Assembly: GCA_012719495.1 (NCBI GenBank) | Contig: JAAYAG010000041.1 | Span: 42,205-106,204, forward strand | DNA: 64,000 bases | Direction of reading: 5' to 3' | Source: Bacteroidales bacterium | GTDB lineage: Bacteria; Bacteroidota; Bacteroidia; Bacteroidales; Prolixibacteraceae | Shown here: in pieces, positions 17,360 through 26,151 of the stretch | Numbering within the stretch: the first letter of the stretch is position 1 | How the letters are laid out: the number at the start of each line of letters is the position of its first letter | The notes under the pieces: model-generated | What the model was told of the DNA's origin: nothing | What the model saw: the letters and a program-made list of their open reading frames with translations, nothing else | The model's database searches: none | Made by a program: the position numbers and the translations under genes

Positions 17360-17405
17360 TTAGCGCCTTGGCAAGAGATCGTTGTATTTCATGTCAAGGC
17401 GCTAA
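17360..17405 (+). terminator. Hairpin downstream of cysK
   Basis: TTAGCGCCTTG at 17360-17370 and its perfect complement CAAGGCGCTAA at 17395-17405 form an 11-bp stem with a 24-base loop, followed by AATTT. The loop is long for an intrinsic terminator, but the position between cysK and the divergent-looking tetR promoter region fits transcript ending. Confidence 0.5.
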
Positions 17406-17556
17406 AATTTAAGCCAATAGGGTAAGGATAAATAAAATAATTAATCATTGATTTTTCATTCATACTACAAAAATCAGTAAATTCTACATCCGCTTTCCGA
17501 AAAAAACTGGGTTGGTTTACTATAATCAGGGACACAATTGAAAAAATTTCTACAAT

Positions 17557-17588
17557 AATTACACTATTAAAGTATAAAAAGTGTAATT
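17557..17588. promoter_or_regulatory. Inverted repeat upstream of tetR, probable operator
   Basis: AATTACACT (17557-17565) and AGTGTAATT (17580-17588) are perfect 9-base inverted arms separated by 14 bases, centred about 46 bases upstream of the tetR ATG. TetR regulators commonly bind such palindromes over their own promoter. The site probably gives autoregulation and control of the efflux genes downstream. Confidence 0.6.
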
Positions 17589-17618
17589 TGGTGAAATAAT
17601 TCAAATTGATTTCAGCCC

Positions 17619-18203
17619 ATGCCCTTTAAAAACAAAAAATACATAAGTAAAGCCTTGCAAATCTTCAAGCAAGAAGGACTAAAACTTTCCCTTGATGAAC
17701 TGGCAGATCGGATGTCGGTGTCAAAAAAAACATTATACAACCATTTCAATTCCAAAGAAGAACTACACACTGCTTGCATGCAAAGTATGTTTAGCGAGCT
17801 AAACCAAAAAGTAGAAATACTTACCGACGATTCTAAGAATGCTATAGAGTGCATGCGCGAAGGGTTTAAAGGACTTGAAACCGTGCTTTTTCAACTGTCG
17901 CCGCTTTTTATCAACGATATGCAACGCTTGTATCCCGACATTGTATATTCAAGTCATTCCTCAGATGTCGATTTTTTCAAGAAAAGAATTAGGGAAAACA
18001 TTGAAAAAGGCATCCTTGAAGGGGTTTATACCCCTGATATTGATGTAGCATTTTTCAGCCAGTACATTAGCTATTCCGTATTTGGTTTCTACTTTCATTC
18101 GGTGGTAATTAGTACCGATTTTTCCTCCTCTACATATTTCAACACTGTTTTAGAGTTTACCCTAAAAGGATTAGTCTCCGAAAAGGGACGGTTACTGCTA
18201 TAA
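17619..18203 (+). CDS. TetR/AcrR family transcriptional regulator
   Basis: This 194-residue repressor has an N-terminal TetR helix-turn-helix (LSLDELADRMSVSKKTLYNH then FNSKEELH) and an all-helical ligand-binding C-terminal domain of low conservation. It begins the cluster tetR-tolC-adaptor-RND pump, with 16 bases to the next gene, so it is probably the first gene of the operon and its local repressor. A palindrome at 17557-17588 is the obvious operator candidate. The inducing ligand is unknown; efflux substrates are the usual inducers in this arrangement. Confidence 0.9.
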   Translation: MPFKNKKYISKALQIFKQEGLKLSLDELADRMSVSKKTLYNHFNSKEELHTACMQSMFSELNQKVEILTDDSKNAIECMREGFKGLETVLFQLSPLFINDMQRLYPDIVYSSHSSDVDFFKKRIRENIEKGILEGVYTPDIDVAFFSQYISYSVFGFYFHSVVISTDFSSSTYFNTVLEFTLKGLVSEKGRLLL

Positions 18204-18219
18204 CTAATAATAAGAATAT

Positions 18220-19596
18220 ATGACACGAACAAAAACACTTGTACTAATAATCCTGAGCATCGTGGCCATGTTACGCGTAGAGGCACAGGAGACCTACAGT
18301 CTGCAAAAGTGCATTGGTTTTGCGCTGGAAAACAACAATACCATAAAAAAATCGAAACTTGAAAGGGACAAAAGCCTTGAATCGAGACGGGAAATTCTCG
18401 GAAGCCTTCTGCCACAACTGAGTGGTTCGGGAAGCTTCAACTACAACTTGAAGAAACCACAGTTTGTAATGCCCAATTTTGTGAACGATATGTTGCCTCC
18501 TGCCATGCAAGACCCCAATGCATCAAAGTATATGACTATTGAGATGGGAACCAACTACTCTGCAGGGGTAGGTGCAGCGCTAAACCAACAGATCCTTAAT
18601 TTTACCCTTTTCAACACTCTTGAGATAGCCAAAACAGCTGAAGCGATGGCCTCCCTTGGCATTGAATCGAAAGAAGAGGAAGTAATTGGCCAAACAGCAA
18701 CCCTTTACTTTGCCGTACAATCAACTACTTATGCAGCCAAGCAATTAGAACAAAGCATTCAGCTTATCGACAAGATGCTTGCTACCATGGAGGTCAATTA
18801 TCAGAATGGATTAGTAAAAAAAGTTGATTTAGACCGATTGAAAGTGAACCGTGTAAACCTGGCGACACAGCAGAGTGCTATTCAAAATGCAATCGAGGTT
18901 CAGAAAAACTTACTCAAGCTGCAAATGGGCTTCGACATGCTGCAGCCCTTAGCCATTGAGGACATCGATCTGAAATTTTTCGAACAGAAAGCCGAAGAAC
19001 CTAACCTACAAGGGTTTGAACTAAACCAATTAATACCGTTCCAGATTATGCAACAGCAGCAGAAAATTGGAAATCTTCAAATAAAATCGGTAAAAAGTGA
19101 GCTACTGCCGTCACTCACGCTTGGCGTTAATTACCAATACAATTTGCTTGGCGATAAAGTTTTCAGCAGCAAAGACAGCTACACTTATCCGTCGTCGGCG
19201 ATTGGACTAAACCTGCGGGTACCCATCTTTGCCGGGATGTCGAAAAATGCCAAGCTCAAGGGGGCACAAATTGAGCAAATGAAACTCAAAGAAGATGAGC
19301 AAACACTTCACCGCTCGTTAACCATGGCGTATCAAAATGCCCTTTTAAAGCTTAACGACAGCAAACAAACCATTGATGCACAACAACAGAATATGGCGTT
19401 AGCCAGTGAGGTGTTCCGCATTTCGGAAGCAAGTTTTCAACAGGGATTGGCCTCCTTGTCTGATGTACTTAACGCCAATTCATCTCTCATTCAATCGCAA
19501 ATAAGCTATGCCGATGCGCTCAGCAAATACATGTCGGCATATATAGAACTGCGAAAAGCAAACGGCACAATTAAAAACTTAAAAAACAGCAAATAA
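18220..19596 (+). CDS. TolC family outer-membrane efflux channel
   Basis: This 458-residue outer-membrane factor has a signal peptide ending near VEAQE (residue ~23). Two homologous halves of long amphipathic helices carry the repeated family motifs (TYSLQKCIGFALENNNTIKK, and in the second half ASFQQGLASLSDVLNANSSL). It forms the periplasm-spanning exit duct for the RND pump encoded downstream. Spacing to the adaptor gene is 12 bases, so the operon is tight. Length is normal for the family. Confidence 0.93.
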   Translation: MTRTKTLVLIILSIVAMLRVEAQETYSLQKCIGFALENNNTIKKSKLERDKSLESRREILGSLLPQLSGSGSFNYNLKKPQFVMPNFVNDMLPPAMQDPNASKYMTIEMGTNYSAGVGAALNQQILNFTLFNTLEIAKTAEAMASLGIESKEEEVIGQTATLYFAVQSTTYAAKQLEQSIQLIDKMLATMEVNYQNGLVKKVDLDRLKVNRVNLATQQSAIQNAIEVQKNLLKLQMGFDMLQPLAIEDIDLKFFEQKAEEPNLQGFELNQLIPFQIMQQQQKIGNLQIKSVKSELLPSLTLGVNYQYNLLGDKVFSSKDSYTYPSSAIGLNLRVPIFAGMSKNAKLKGAQIEQMKLKEDEQTLHRSLTMAYQNALLKLNDSKQTIDAQQQNMALASEVFRISEASFQQGLASLSDVLNANSSLIQSQISYADALSKYMSAYIELRKANGTIKNLKNSK

Positions 19597-19608
19597 AAAA
19601 ATACATAT

Positions 19609-20658
19609 ATGAAAAGAGTAATTAACATACTTGTTGTTGTGGCTATCATAGCCGCTATCGTCTTCGTTCTCAGGATGAACAAGAAAGCCAACCAGCAAAA
19701 AACAGAGCTTGCCTCAATGGTATCAACCGCAGTGCCAGTACAAATAGATGTAGTTAGTGAAGAAATGTTTAGCACACAATTTACCTCAAACGGAGTTCTG
19801 GAACCCATCAGGGAGTTATCGTATGTTTCTGATGTTTCGGGCAGAATAATCTCCATAGCTGTTGAGAAGGGAACATGGGTTCAAAAAGGACAAACCCTTA
19901 TCCATGTTGATGATGAGATGCTTAAAGCCGATTTCATGGCCAGCGAGGCATCGTACAAAGCCCTAAAAACCGATTTCGACCGTTTCGGGAAAGCAAAAGA
20001 AAGCGGAGGTATAAGCACCCAGCAGTTCGACAATATTTCAACACAACTAATTGCAGCCGAAAGCCGCTACCTCATTAGCAAACGCCGCTTGGCCGATGCT
20101 ACTATCAAAGCACCTATTTCAGGTTACATCAATGAACGATATGTTGAAATTGGGGCATACCTCAATCCCGGGGCACGGCTTTTTGATATTGTCGACGATT
20201 CGCAACTAAAACTTAAATGCAATGTAAGCGAATCACAGATTTTAAAAATCACAAAAGGCCAAGAAGTTACCCTTAAAAGCGATGCTTTCCCCGGGCAAGT
20301 TTTCTCGGGCACAATTACATTTGTTGGTAAAAAGTCGGGAGCAGGACTCAGCTATCCTATTGAAATTATCATCAAGGATAAGAAGGAGTTAATGGCAGGT
20401 GTTTATGTTACTGCTCAATTCGAGTCAGGAACCAAACAAACCGGCATACTTATTCCAAGAAATGCAGTTAGCGGAAGTGTAAAATCGGCCAGCGTATATG
20501 TAATAAAAAACAGCATTGCACAACATCGCGATATCGTAATTGGCAATATGGTTGGCACCAGGGTAGAAGTAACCCAAGGGCTTCAGGCCGGTGATAGCAT
20601 TGTAGTAGCCGGACTTATCGACGTAGCTGATGGCGTTAAAGTGGTAAACAGAAAATAA
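19609..20658 (+). CDS. Efflux RND periplasmic adaptor (membrane fusion protein)
   Basis: This 349-residue HlyD/AcrA-type protein has an uncleaved N-terminal membrane anchor (residues 4-22). The lipoyl halves follow (GRIISIAVEKGTWVQKGQTL and ATIKAPISGYINERYVEIGA), separated by a short helical hairpin. The beta-barrel (ILKITKGQEVTLKSDAFPGQ) and membrane-proximal domain (LIPRNAV, GDSIVVAGLIDVADGVKVV) come last. It bridges the RND permease and the TolC channel. The permease gene begins 7 bases after its stop. Confidence 0.94.
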   Translation: MKRVINILVVVAIIAAIVFVLRMNKKANQQKTELASMVSTAVPVQIDVVSEEMFSTQFTSNGVLEPIRELSYVSDVSGRIISIAVEKGTWVQKGQTLIHVDDEMLKADFMASEASYKALKTDFDRFGKAKESGGISTQQFDNISTQLIAAESRYLISKRRLADATIKAPISGYINERYVEIGAYLNPGARLFDIVDDSQLKLKCNVSESQILKITKGQEVTLKSDAFPGQVFSGTITFVGKKSGAGLSYPIEIIIKDKKELMAGVYVTAQFESGTKQTGILIPRNAVSGSVKSASVYVIKNSIAQHRDIVIGNMVGTRVEVTQGLQAGDSIVVAGLIDVADGVKVVNRK

Positions 20659-20665
20659 TAAAGCA

Positions 20666-23600
20666 ATGAAAATATCCGAGATATCAATAAAGCGGCCGAT
20701 ATACGTAATAGTACTTTTTGCCGTGCTCACCTTGCTTGGCTATATAGGCTTCCGTAGTCTTAGCGCCGAGCTGATGCCAAAGTTCACCCCGCCGGTTATC
20801 AATGTTCAGGTGGTGTACCCCGGAGCATCGCCCCTCGAAGTTGAGAACTCGCTGACAAGAAAACTGGAAAATGCAATCTCGAGCATGGAGGGCATTGACC
20901 AGATACAGTCATTTTCTTTCGAAGGAATGTCGATGCTTTTCGTCTCTTTTAAATATGGTACCGATATCGACAAGTCGATTACCAATGCCCAAAACCTTGT
21001 TGCATCGAAGATGATGGAGTTGCCGCGCGACATACTCTCGCCCACCATCAACAAGGTAACCGTCGACGATAAGCCAATCATTACCATAGCAGCCACCTCA
21101 AACCTCGAGGCAACAGCGTTTTACGACCTGATGGACAAGCGTATCCTTCCCGACATCAATGGGATAAAAGGAGTAGCCAAAGTGAGCATGACAGGCGGCC
21201 AGGCCCGCGAAATACAAGTTAACCTCAACATGGTCAAGATGCAGGCACTAGGTATTACCCCAATTCAGATTCAGGGTATCATCAGGGCATCAAACCTCGA
21301 TTTCCCGACAGGGAGCCTTAAAAGCCCCGAAACATCGACCATCGTGCGCCTATCGGGTAAGCTTGGGAGCATTGAAGAAATCAGGAATCTGGTGATCAAC
21401 ACGCTTCCAACAGGAAGCCAGATCAGGTTAAAAGATGTGGCCGAGATATCAGATGCAATAAAAGACCCCACCTCGTTAGCTCGAGTCAACGGGCAGGAAG
21501 CACTCTTGGTGAACCTGCTCAAGCAGGGCGATGCCAACGCTATTGATGTTAGTGATATGGTAAGAGAACGCATCACAGAACTCGAAAGCGAGTATTCGGA
21601 TGAAGGGTTAAAGATGGAAATTGCACAAGACTCAACCGACTTTACCAGGCAATCGATAAACTCTGTCTTAAGTGACCTTTTAATGATTGTAATACTGGTT
21701 ACGTTGGTGATGTTGTTCTTCCTGCATAGCATAAGAAACGCAGTAATCGTTATGACCGTAGTTCCGATATCACTCATTTCCACATTCATAGGAATGCAGA
21801 TGCTGGACTTCACCCTTAACCTTATGTCATTGCTTGGATTATCTCTTGTGGTTGGAATTCTGGTTGACGATGCTATTGTTGTCATAGAGAATGTTTACCG
21901 TCATATTGAAATGGGCAAGAATCGGGTTCGAGCAACGTTCGATGCCATGAAGGAAATCGGCTTTGTTGTTATTTCGACAACTGCCGTACTTATTGTGGTC
22001 TTCCTACCCGTTGCCCTTACAAACACCTTAGTTTCAGATATTTTACGTCAGTTTTCAATAGTAATTGTCATTTCGGTAATAATAAGCACAATTGCTGCTT
22101 TAACATTGACGCCGATGCTTACCTCGCGGTTTGCCAAAATTGAAAACATTTCAGGAAAAGGCATTTTCAAAAGAATACTTACCGGCTTCGAGAAGATGAT
22201 TGAAGACTTCAGCAATTGGATTTCAAGGATACTTACCTGGTCTTTAACTCACAAAAGGTGGCTTGGAATGGGTGTAATAGCTGTTACTATAGCTGTATTT
22301 TCGCTTTTCCCGCTAGGCTATATCGGTTTTGAATTCCTTCCCAGTGTTGACAGGGGTGAATTTATGGTTCAAATAGAAATGCCCAAAGATATTTCGTTTG
22401 AAGAATCGAATGCAATGGTACGCCGTGCCGAAGACTGGATGCGCTCTCAACCTGTTGTCAAGAATGTAATTACAACCGTTGGGGCAACCAGTGACAACAA
22501 GCAAAGTGCAAGAGGTACTGCTTACCTGGCCGAAATGAATGTTGAGCTTGTTCCAAAGGAGCAACGAGACATGGAAACCAGTCAGTACATTACATTTATC
22601 AGGCAGCCACTCTCTGACTTTTTGATGGATGCCAAAATAAAAATATTCAACGTTGCACTAACGGGCGAGGCCTCAAAAGCAGCAGTCGAATATGTAATTA
22701 ATGGTACCAATACCGACACATTGATGATTTTCGCTGAACGTGCGCTGGAGATTATGCGAAAAATACCCGGCACCATGCAACAAGAATTATCGATAGAAAG
22801 CGGTACCCCCGAAATTTCGGTCGATGTCGATCGCGACAAAATGTCGGCACTTGGCCTGACCATGGATAATGTAGGGCTCACCATGCAGATGGCATTTCAG
22901 GGGAATAATAGCTTAAAATACACCGAAAAAAATTATGAGTACGACATAAATATCAGGGCTGATAAATTATACAGGCAGCAACCTGTCGATGTTGAGGAAT
23001 TGACATTCGTAAACAACCGTGGAGAAAAAATACGCCTTGCTCAATTTGCAAACGTTACACTTAGTACCGGCCCCAATAAACTGGAAAGATATAACCGCAA
23101 CAGTGCTGTAACAATCCGTTCACAAGTGCTGGGAGCTACAGCAGGCGATGTATCTACACAATTCTTAAATGATATTGAAAAGGCCGGCATTCCCAAGGGG
23201 GTAAAAATTGAAGCAACAGGCGATTTAAAATCAATGTCCGACTCAATGAGTGTGTTGACGGCGGCTTTGCTCTTATCTGTTGTGCTTATATATCTGACGA
23301 TGGTTGTGCTTTACAACAACTGGGTTGACCCTCTGGTAGTTATGTTCTCAATTCCATTATCAATTGTTGGAGCTATTCTGGCATTGGCACTTACAAACAC
23401 TCCGCTAAGTATCTATGGAATGTTGGGTTTTGTAGTGCTTATTGGTCTGGTAGCAAAGAATGCTATTTTATTGGTAGACTTTGCTATAGAAGCCAGGCTA
23501 CAAGGAAAAACAGTAGATGAAGCCTTGATTGGGGCAGTAAAGATAAGAACACGACCAATTTTGATGACAGCCTTATCTACCATAGTAGGTATGTTTCCTG

Positions 23601-23782
23601 TTGCTCTTTCAAGAGGTTCAGGATCAGAACTGCTCAACGGTATGGCATGGGTTATTATTGGAGGGATGACTTTATCGACTTTGCTTACCTTAATAGTGGT
23701 CCCGGTGGTGTTTAAAATATTCCACTCTGGAAAGAATAAAAAGAAACCTATTGATATTGAATTACTTTTAGCTGAAGAATAG
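20666..23782 (+). CDS. RND efflux permease (AcrB/MexB-like, HAE1 type)
   Basis: This 1038-residue inner-membrane proton antiporter has the twelve-helix RND plan: helix 1 at 11-30, a large periplasmic loop, a helix bundle with proton-relay Asp-Asp in LSLVVGILVDDAIVVIENVY, a second large loop, and a second bundle (VLIGLVAKNAILLVDFAIEA). Signature segments such as YPGASPLEVENSLTRKLENA and MTALSTIVGMFPVALSRGSG identify the HAE1 subfamily that exports hydrophobic and amphiphilic compounds. It is the last gene of the tetR-tolC-adaptor-pump operon and is followed by a clear terminator hairpin. It appears complete. Confidence 0.96.
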   Translation: MKISEISIKRPIYVIVLFAVLTLLGYIGFRSLSAELMPKFTPPVINVQVVYPGASPLEVENSLTRKLENAISSMEGIDQIQSFSFEGMSMLFVSFKYGTDIDKSITNAQNLVASKMMELPRDILSPTINKVTVDDKPIITIAATSNLEATAFYDLMDKRILPDINGIKGVAKVSMTGGQAREIQVNLNMVKMQALGITPIQIQGIIRASNLDFPTGSLKSPETSTIVRLSGKLGSIEEIRNLVINTLPTGSQIRLKDVAEISDAIKDPTSLARVNGQEALLVNLLKQGDANAIDVSDMVRERITELESEYSDEGLKMEIAQDSTDFTRQSINSVLSDLLMIVILVTLVMLFFLHSIRNAVIVMTVVPISLISTFIGMQMLDFTLNLMSLLGLSLVVGILVDDAIVVIENVYRHIEMGKNRVRATFDAMKEIGFVVISTTAVLIVVFLPVALTNTLVSDILRQFSIVIVISVIISTIAALTLTPMLTSRFAKIENISGKGIFKRILTGFEKMIEDFSNWISRILTWSLTHKRWLGMGVIAVTIAVFSLFPLGYIGFEFLPSVDRGEFMVQIEMPKDISFEESNAMVRRAEDWMRSQPVVKNVITTVGATSDNKQSARGTAYLAEMNVELVPKEQRDMETSQYITFIRQPLSDFLMDAKIKIFNVALTGEASKAAVEYVINGTNTDTLMIFAERALEIMRKIPGTMQQELSIESGTPEISVDVDRDKMSALGLTMDNVGLTMQMAFQGNNSLKYTEKNYEYDINIRADKLYRQQPVDVEELTFVNNRGEKIRLAQFANVTLSTGPNKLERYNRNSAVTIRSQVLGATAGDVSTQFLNDIEKAGIPKGVKIEATGDLKSMSDSMSVLTAALLLSVVLIYLTMVVLYNNWVDPLVVMFSIPLSIVGAILALALTNTPLSIYGMLGFVVLIGLVAKNAILLVDFAIEARLQGKTVDEALIGAVKIRTRPILMTALSTIVGMFPVALSRGSGSELLNGMAWVIIGGMTLSTLLTLIVVPVVFKIFHSGKNKKKPIDIELLLAEE

Positions 23783-23837
23783 AACCAGTTGGTGGCTTTG
23801 CAGGAAACCAACCTCGAAAATGAACATAAAGTGGTGA

Positions 23838-23870
23838 CCGTCATTCCGTTTCACTCGGAATGACGGTTTC
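23838..23870 (+). terminator. Intrinsic terminator after the RND operon
   Basis: CCGTCATTCCG (23838-23848) and CGGAATGACGG (23856-23866) form a perfect 11-bp stem with a 7-base loop, followed by TTTC. It lies 56 bases after the pump stop. Confidence 0.7.
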
Positions 23871-24079
23871 TTGTAGCATTGGCATTTTTACACGAAATTT
23901 ACTCGTACACAGCACAATACTCTCCTCTCCAAAAATTCCTTGTAGCGTTTCTGTATCGAATCTTTTTTTACTTTTGTCATTACATCGAGTATAAAGAGTA
24001 AACCCTTCAATACGATTTGTGGTTAGACTCTTGAGTACTCAGCCAGATAGAGAATCTAGTGAACAAGCAAAAGGCATTA

Positions 24080-24463
24080 ATGAATTTTTTAAGTAAAATA
24101 CTCCTCTTTTCAATATTGTCAATTGGCTTTCCAATTGGTAAGTTATTTGACATTTTCATCTGGAATCTGCGGATCACTAGAACTGAAGTAGTTCTCAAAA
24201 ACCAGCATATACAACCCAAAGAGGAAAGCTGCTATTTTTTTGCAAAAATAACCAAACCACTTAAAAACAAGCTTTTAGCCCCTCGTTTATTCGATTCTCT
24301 TTATGCAATACCAGAAAGAATAACCAGCAAGACAACTGTTCAATTTATCGCCGACCAGAACAAAAAAACCAATTCACTTACAACAGCAGTAATCAAACGG
24401 TCTGTTTTTAATATGGTATACGTTGATGATTCAGGGAATATGGCAATACCTCCATTGCAATAA
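24080..24463 (+). CDS. Hypothetical protein with N-terminal membrane segment
   Basis: This 127-residue protein is not recognised. It begins with a hydrophobic stretch (residues 4-25, ILLFSILSIGFPIGKLFDIF) that could be a membrane anchor or signal. A soluble domain rich in Lys and Thr follows (about 35-127). I choose ATG 24080; the frame is open upstream to a GTG at 24059. It precedes a multi-pass membrane protein gene by 43 bases on the same strand and may share its transcript. A real gene is likely but not certain, since no family was seen. Confidence 0.5.
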   Translation: MNFLSKILLFSILSIGFPIGKLFDIFIWNLRITRTEVVLKNQHIQPKEESCYFFAKITKPLKNKLLAPRLFDSLYAIPERITSKTTVQFIADQNKKTNSLTTAVIKRSVFNMVYVDDSGNMAIPPLQ

Positions 24464-24506
24464 TCTTATTTTCATCAATTTATAAACTATATTAAAAATT
24501 AGAATC

Positions 24507-25205
24507 ATGAATAAAATCATTCTTAATACCGGCCTGTGGTCGGCCATTATTTGTTTGTCCTCATTTATTGTATGGATTATTTCATTTGTAGGAATAGCTG
24601 TTCAATCACCTATTTTTTACTGGACGACCATTGAAGATTACATTGTATACGTAAACAGCAACAATCAGTTATTTCAATATTTGGCAAAATCTTTTATGAT
24701 CATATTCTGCCTAGCCTACATGGTCTTAGTGATTATTTTTAGCGAGTTTGTTAATTCTGATCGGATAATACTGGCAAAAATTGGAATTGTTTTCGCAATT
24801 ATGTTTGCGTTGGTTTCATCCATCCACTATTTCGCTCAAATAACTTCGGTTCGGTTTGCGTTGGATAAAAACGAATATGCAGGATTGGCGCATTTTCTTC
24901 AGTCAAATCCAACATCTTTTCTATCATCAGTAAATATGCTCGGTTGGACTTTGTTTCTGGCGCTGTCGAGCCTTTTCATATACTTGGGCTTGAAAACCAC
25001 GCCAGCTACGAAAGGCATCCGGCTAGGCTTATTAACAGCCACTGTTTCATGTTTCTTGGGTGGAATTGGCTATTTATCTCAAATAGATCTGATTACATTT
25101 ATATCCATTAACCTTGGCATTGGGTTTTCATTTTTTATCCTTACCATTTCGTCAATTAGATTTATCAATGCCCAAAAGCGGAACCTCACTCCTATCGCTG
25201 TATAA
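24507..25205 (+). CDS. Multi-pass membrane protein (DUF4386-like)
   Basis: This 232-residue protein has six predicted hydrophobic helices at about 10-32, 60-80, 90-112, 140-160, 172-190 and 200-222. Loops are short. The overall pattern and a long loop after helix 1 are reminiscent of DUF4386 membrane proteins, but that assignment is tentative. No catalytic motif is visible. It sits between a small hypothetical gene and a tautomerase gene, with nearly 300 bases of empty sequence after it. Confidence 0.7.
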   Translation: MNKIILNTGLWSAIICLSSFIVWIISFVGIAVQSPIFYWTTIEDYIVYVNSNNQLFQYLAKSFMIIFCLAYMVLVIIFSEFVNSDRIILAKIGIVFAIMFALVSSIHYFAQITSVRFALDKNEYAGLAHFLQSNPTSFLSSVNMLGWTLFLALSSLFIYLGLKTTPATKGIRLGLLTATVSCFLGGIGYLSQIDLITFISINLGIGFSFFILTISSIRFINAQKRNLTPIAV

Positions 25206-25498
25206 GACGACCGGTTCTTTTGGTGTAGAAATATTTTTGTAACGAACCAAGTGCTGTGCCGGTTTTACCTGTTGGCGAAACCGGCACATTTATTTCAGCA
25301 AAAAGCTCAAAGCATAGGTATACAAAAGCAGGTTGCAAGTTCAATGCAAGAAAGATATATTTGGAACAAAAAAAGTGTGCCTTAGGCTAGGCAATTCAAC
25401 GAAAAGACAAAAAGACCGAAAAGTGAGCGTTTTATTCATTGTCTTCACATCGATATAATAACCTCATAAACAACATCATAAACTGTTAAAAATTAAAT

Positions 25499-25882
25499 AT
25501 GCCAGTAGTAAAGATTGAATTGATTAAAGGGAAATCGAAAGAATTCAAAATGATTTTCATGGATACGGTTCACGAGTCTATGGTTGAAACGCTAAAAATC
25601 CCGGCTAATGACAAAAATATTAGGTTGATGGATTATGATGCGGATTGCTTTGACACGAAACCGCCATATCAGTACTTTATCGAAATTATCATGTTTTCGG
25701 GGAGAACCAAGGAGACAAAAAGCAAGCTTTTCAGGTCATTGGTTGACAAGCTTCACGACAAATTGAATATCGACCCACATTCGGTTTTCATTGTAATTAA
25801 CGAGCAGCCCACCGAAAACTGGGGTATCCGTGGTGGAATTTCAGCCTCCGATGTTCAGTTGGATTTTACCATAGCGCTATAA
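25499..25882 (+). CDS. Tautomerase family protein
   Basis: This 127-residue protein starts Met-Pro (MPVVKIELIKGKSKEF). Removal of Met would expose the catalytic N-terminal proline of the 4-oxalocrotonate tautomerase superfamily. Two beta-alpha-beta units can be read (2-40 and 70-110), the second containing DPHSVFIVINEQPTENWGIR, a typical tautomerase segment. The length suggests the two-unit 'tautomerase_2' type. Substrate is unknown. It is a single-gene unit with about 270 bases of gene-free DNA on either side. Confidence 0.83.
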   Translation: MPVVKIELIKGKSKEFKMIFMDTVHESMVETLKIPANDKNIRLMDYDADCFDTKPPYQYFIEIIMFSGRTKETKSKLFRSLVDKLHDKLNIDPHSVFIVINEQPTENWGIRGGISASDVQLDFTIAL

Positions 25883-26151
25883 TTCGGTCAGGCAACATAC
25901 GCTAGGATGAATTGAATTCATTGAATATTTAATCAATGAAACAAGTGCAAAACGCCTTTAAATCATCATGTGAGTAATAGTTTACAACCTCGGTGACTGC
26001 TGAAAAAAAGTAGTTTTAATCCAAAATATGCCAATTAACCAAAATTTAACAATACAAAAGGAAGGTAAAATCAATGAATAATTGTAATATTACCCTCGTC
26101 CTAATATGACAACCAAATATTCTAAGTCTAATCATTAATTACCAAACAATT

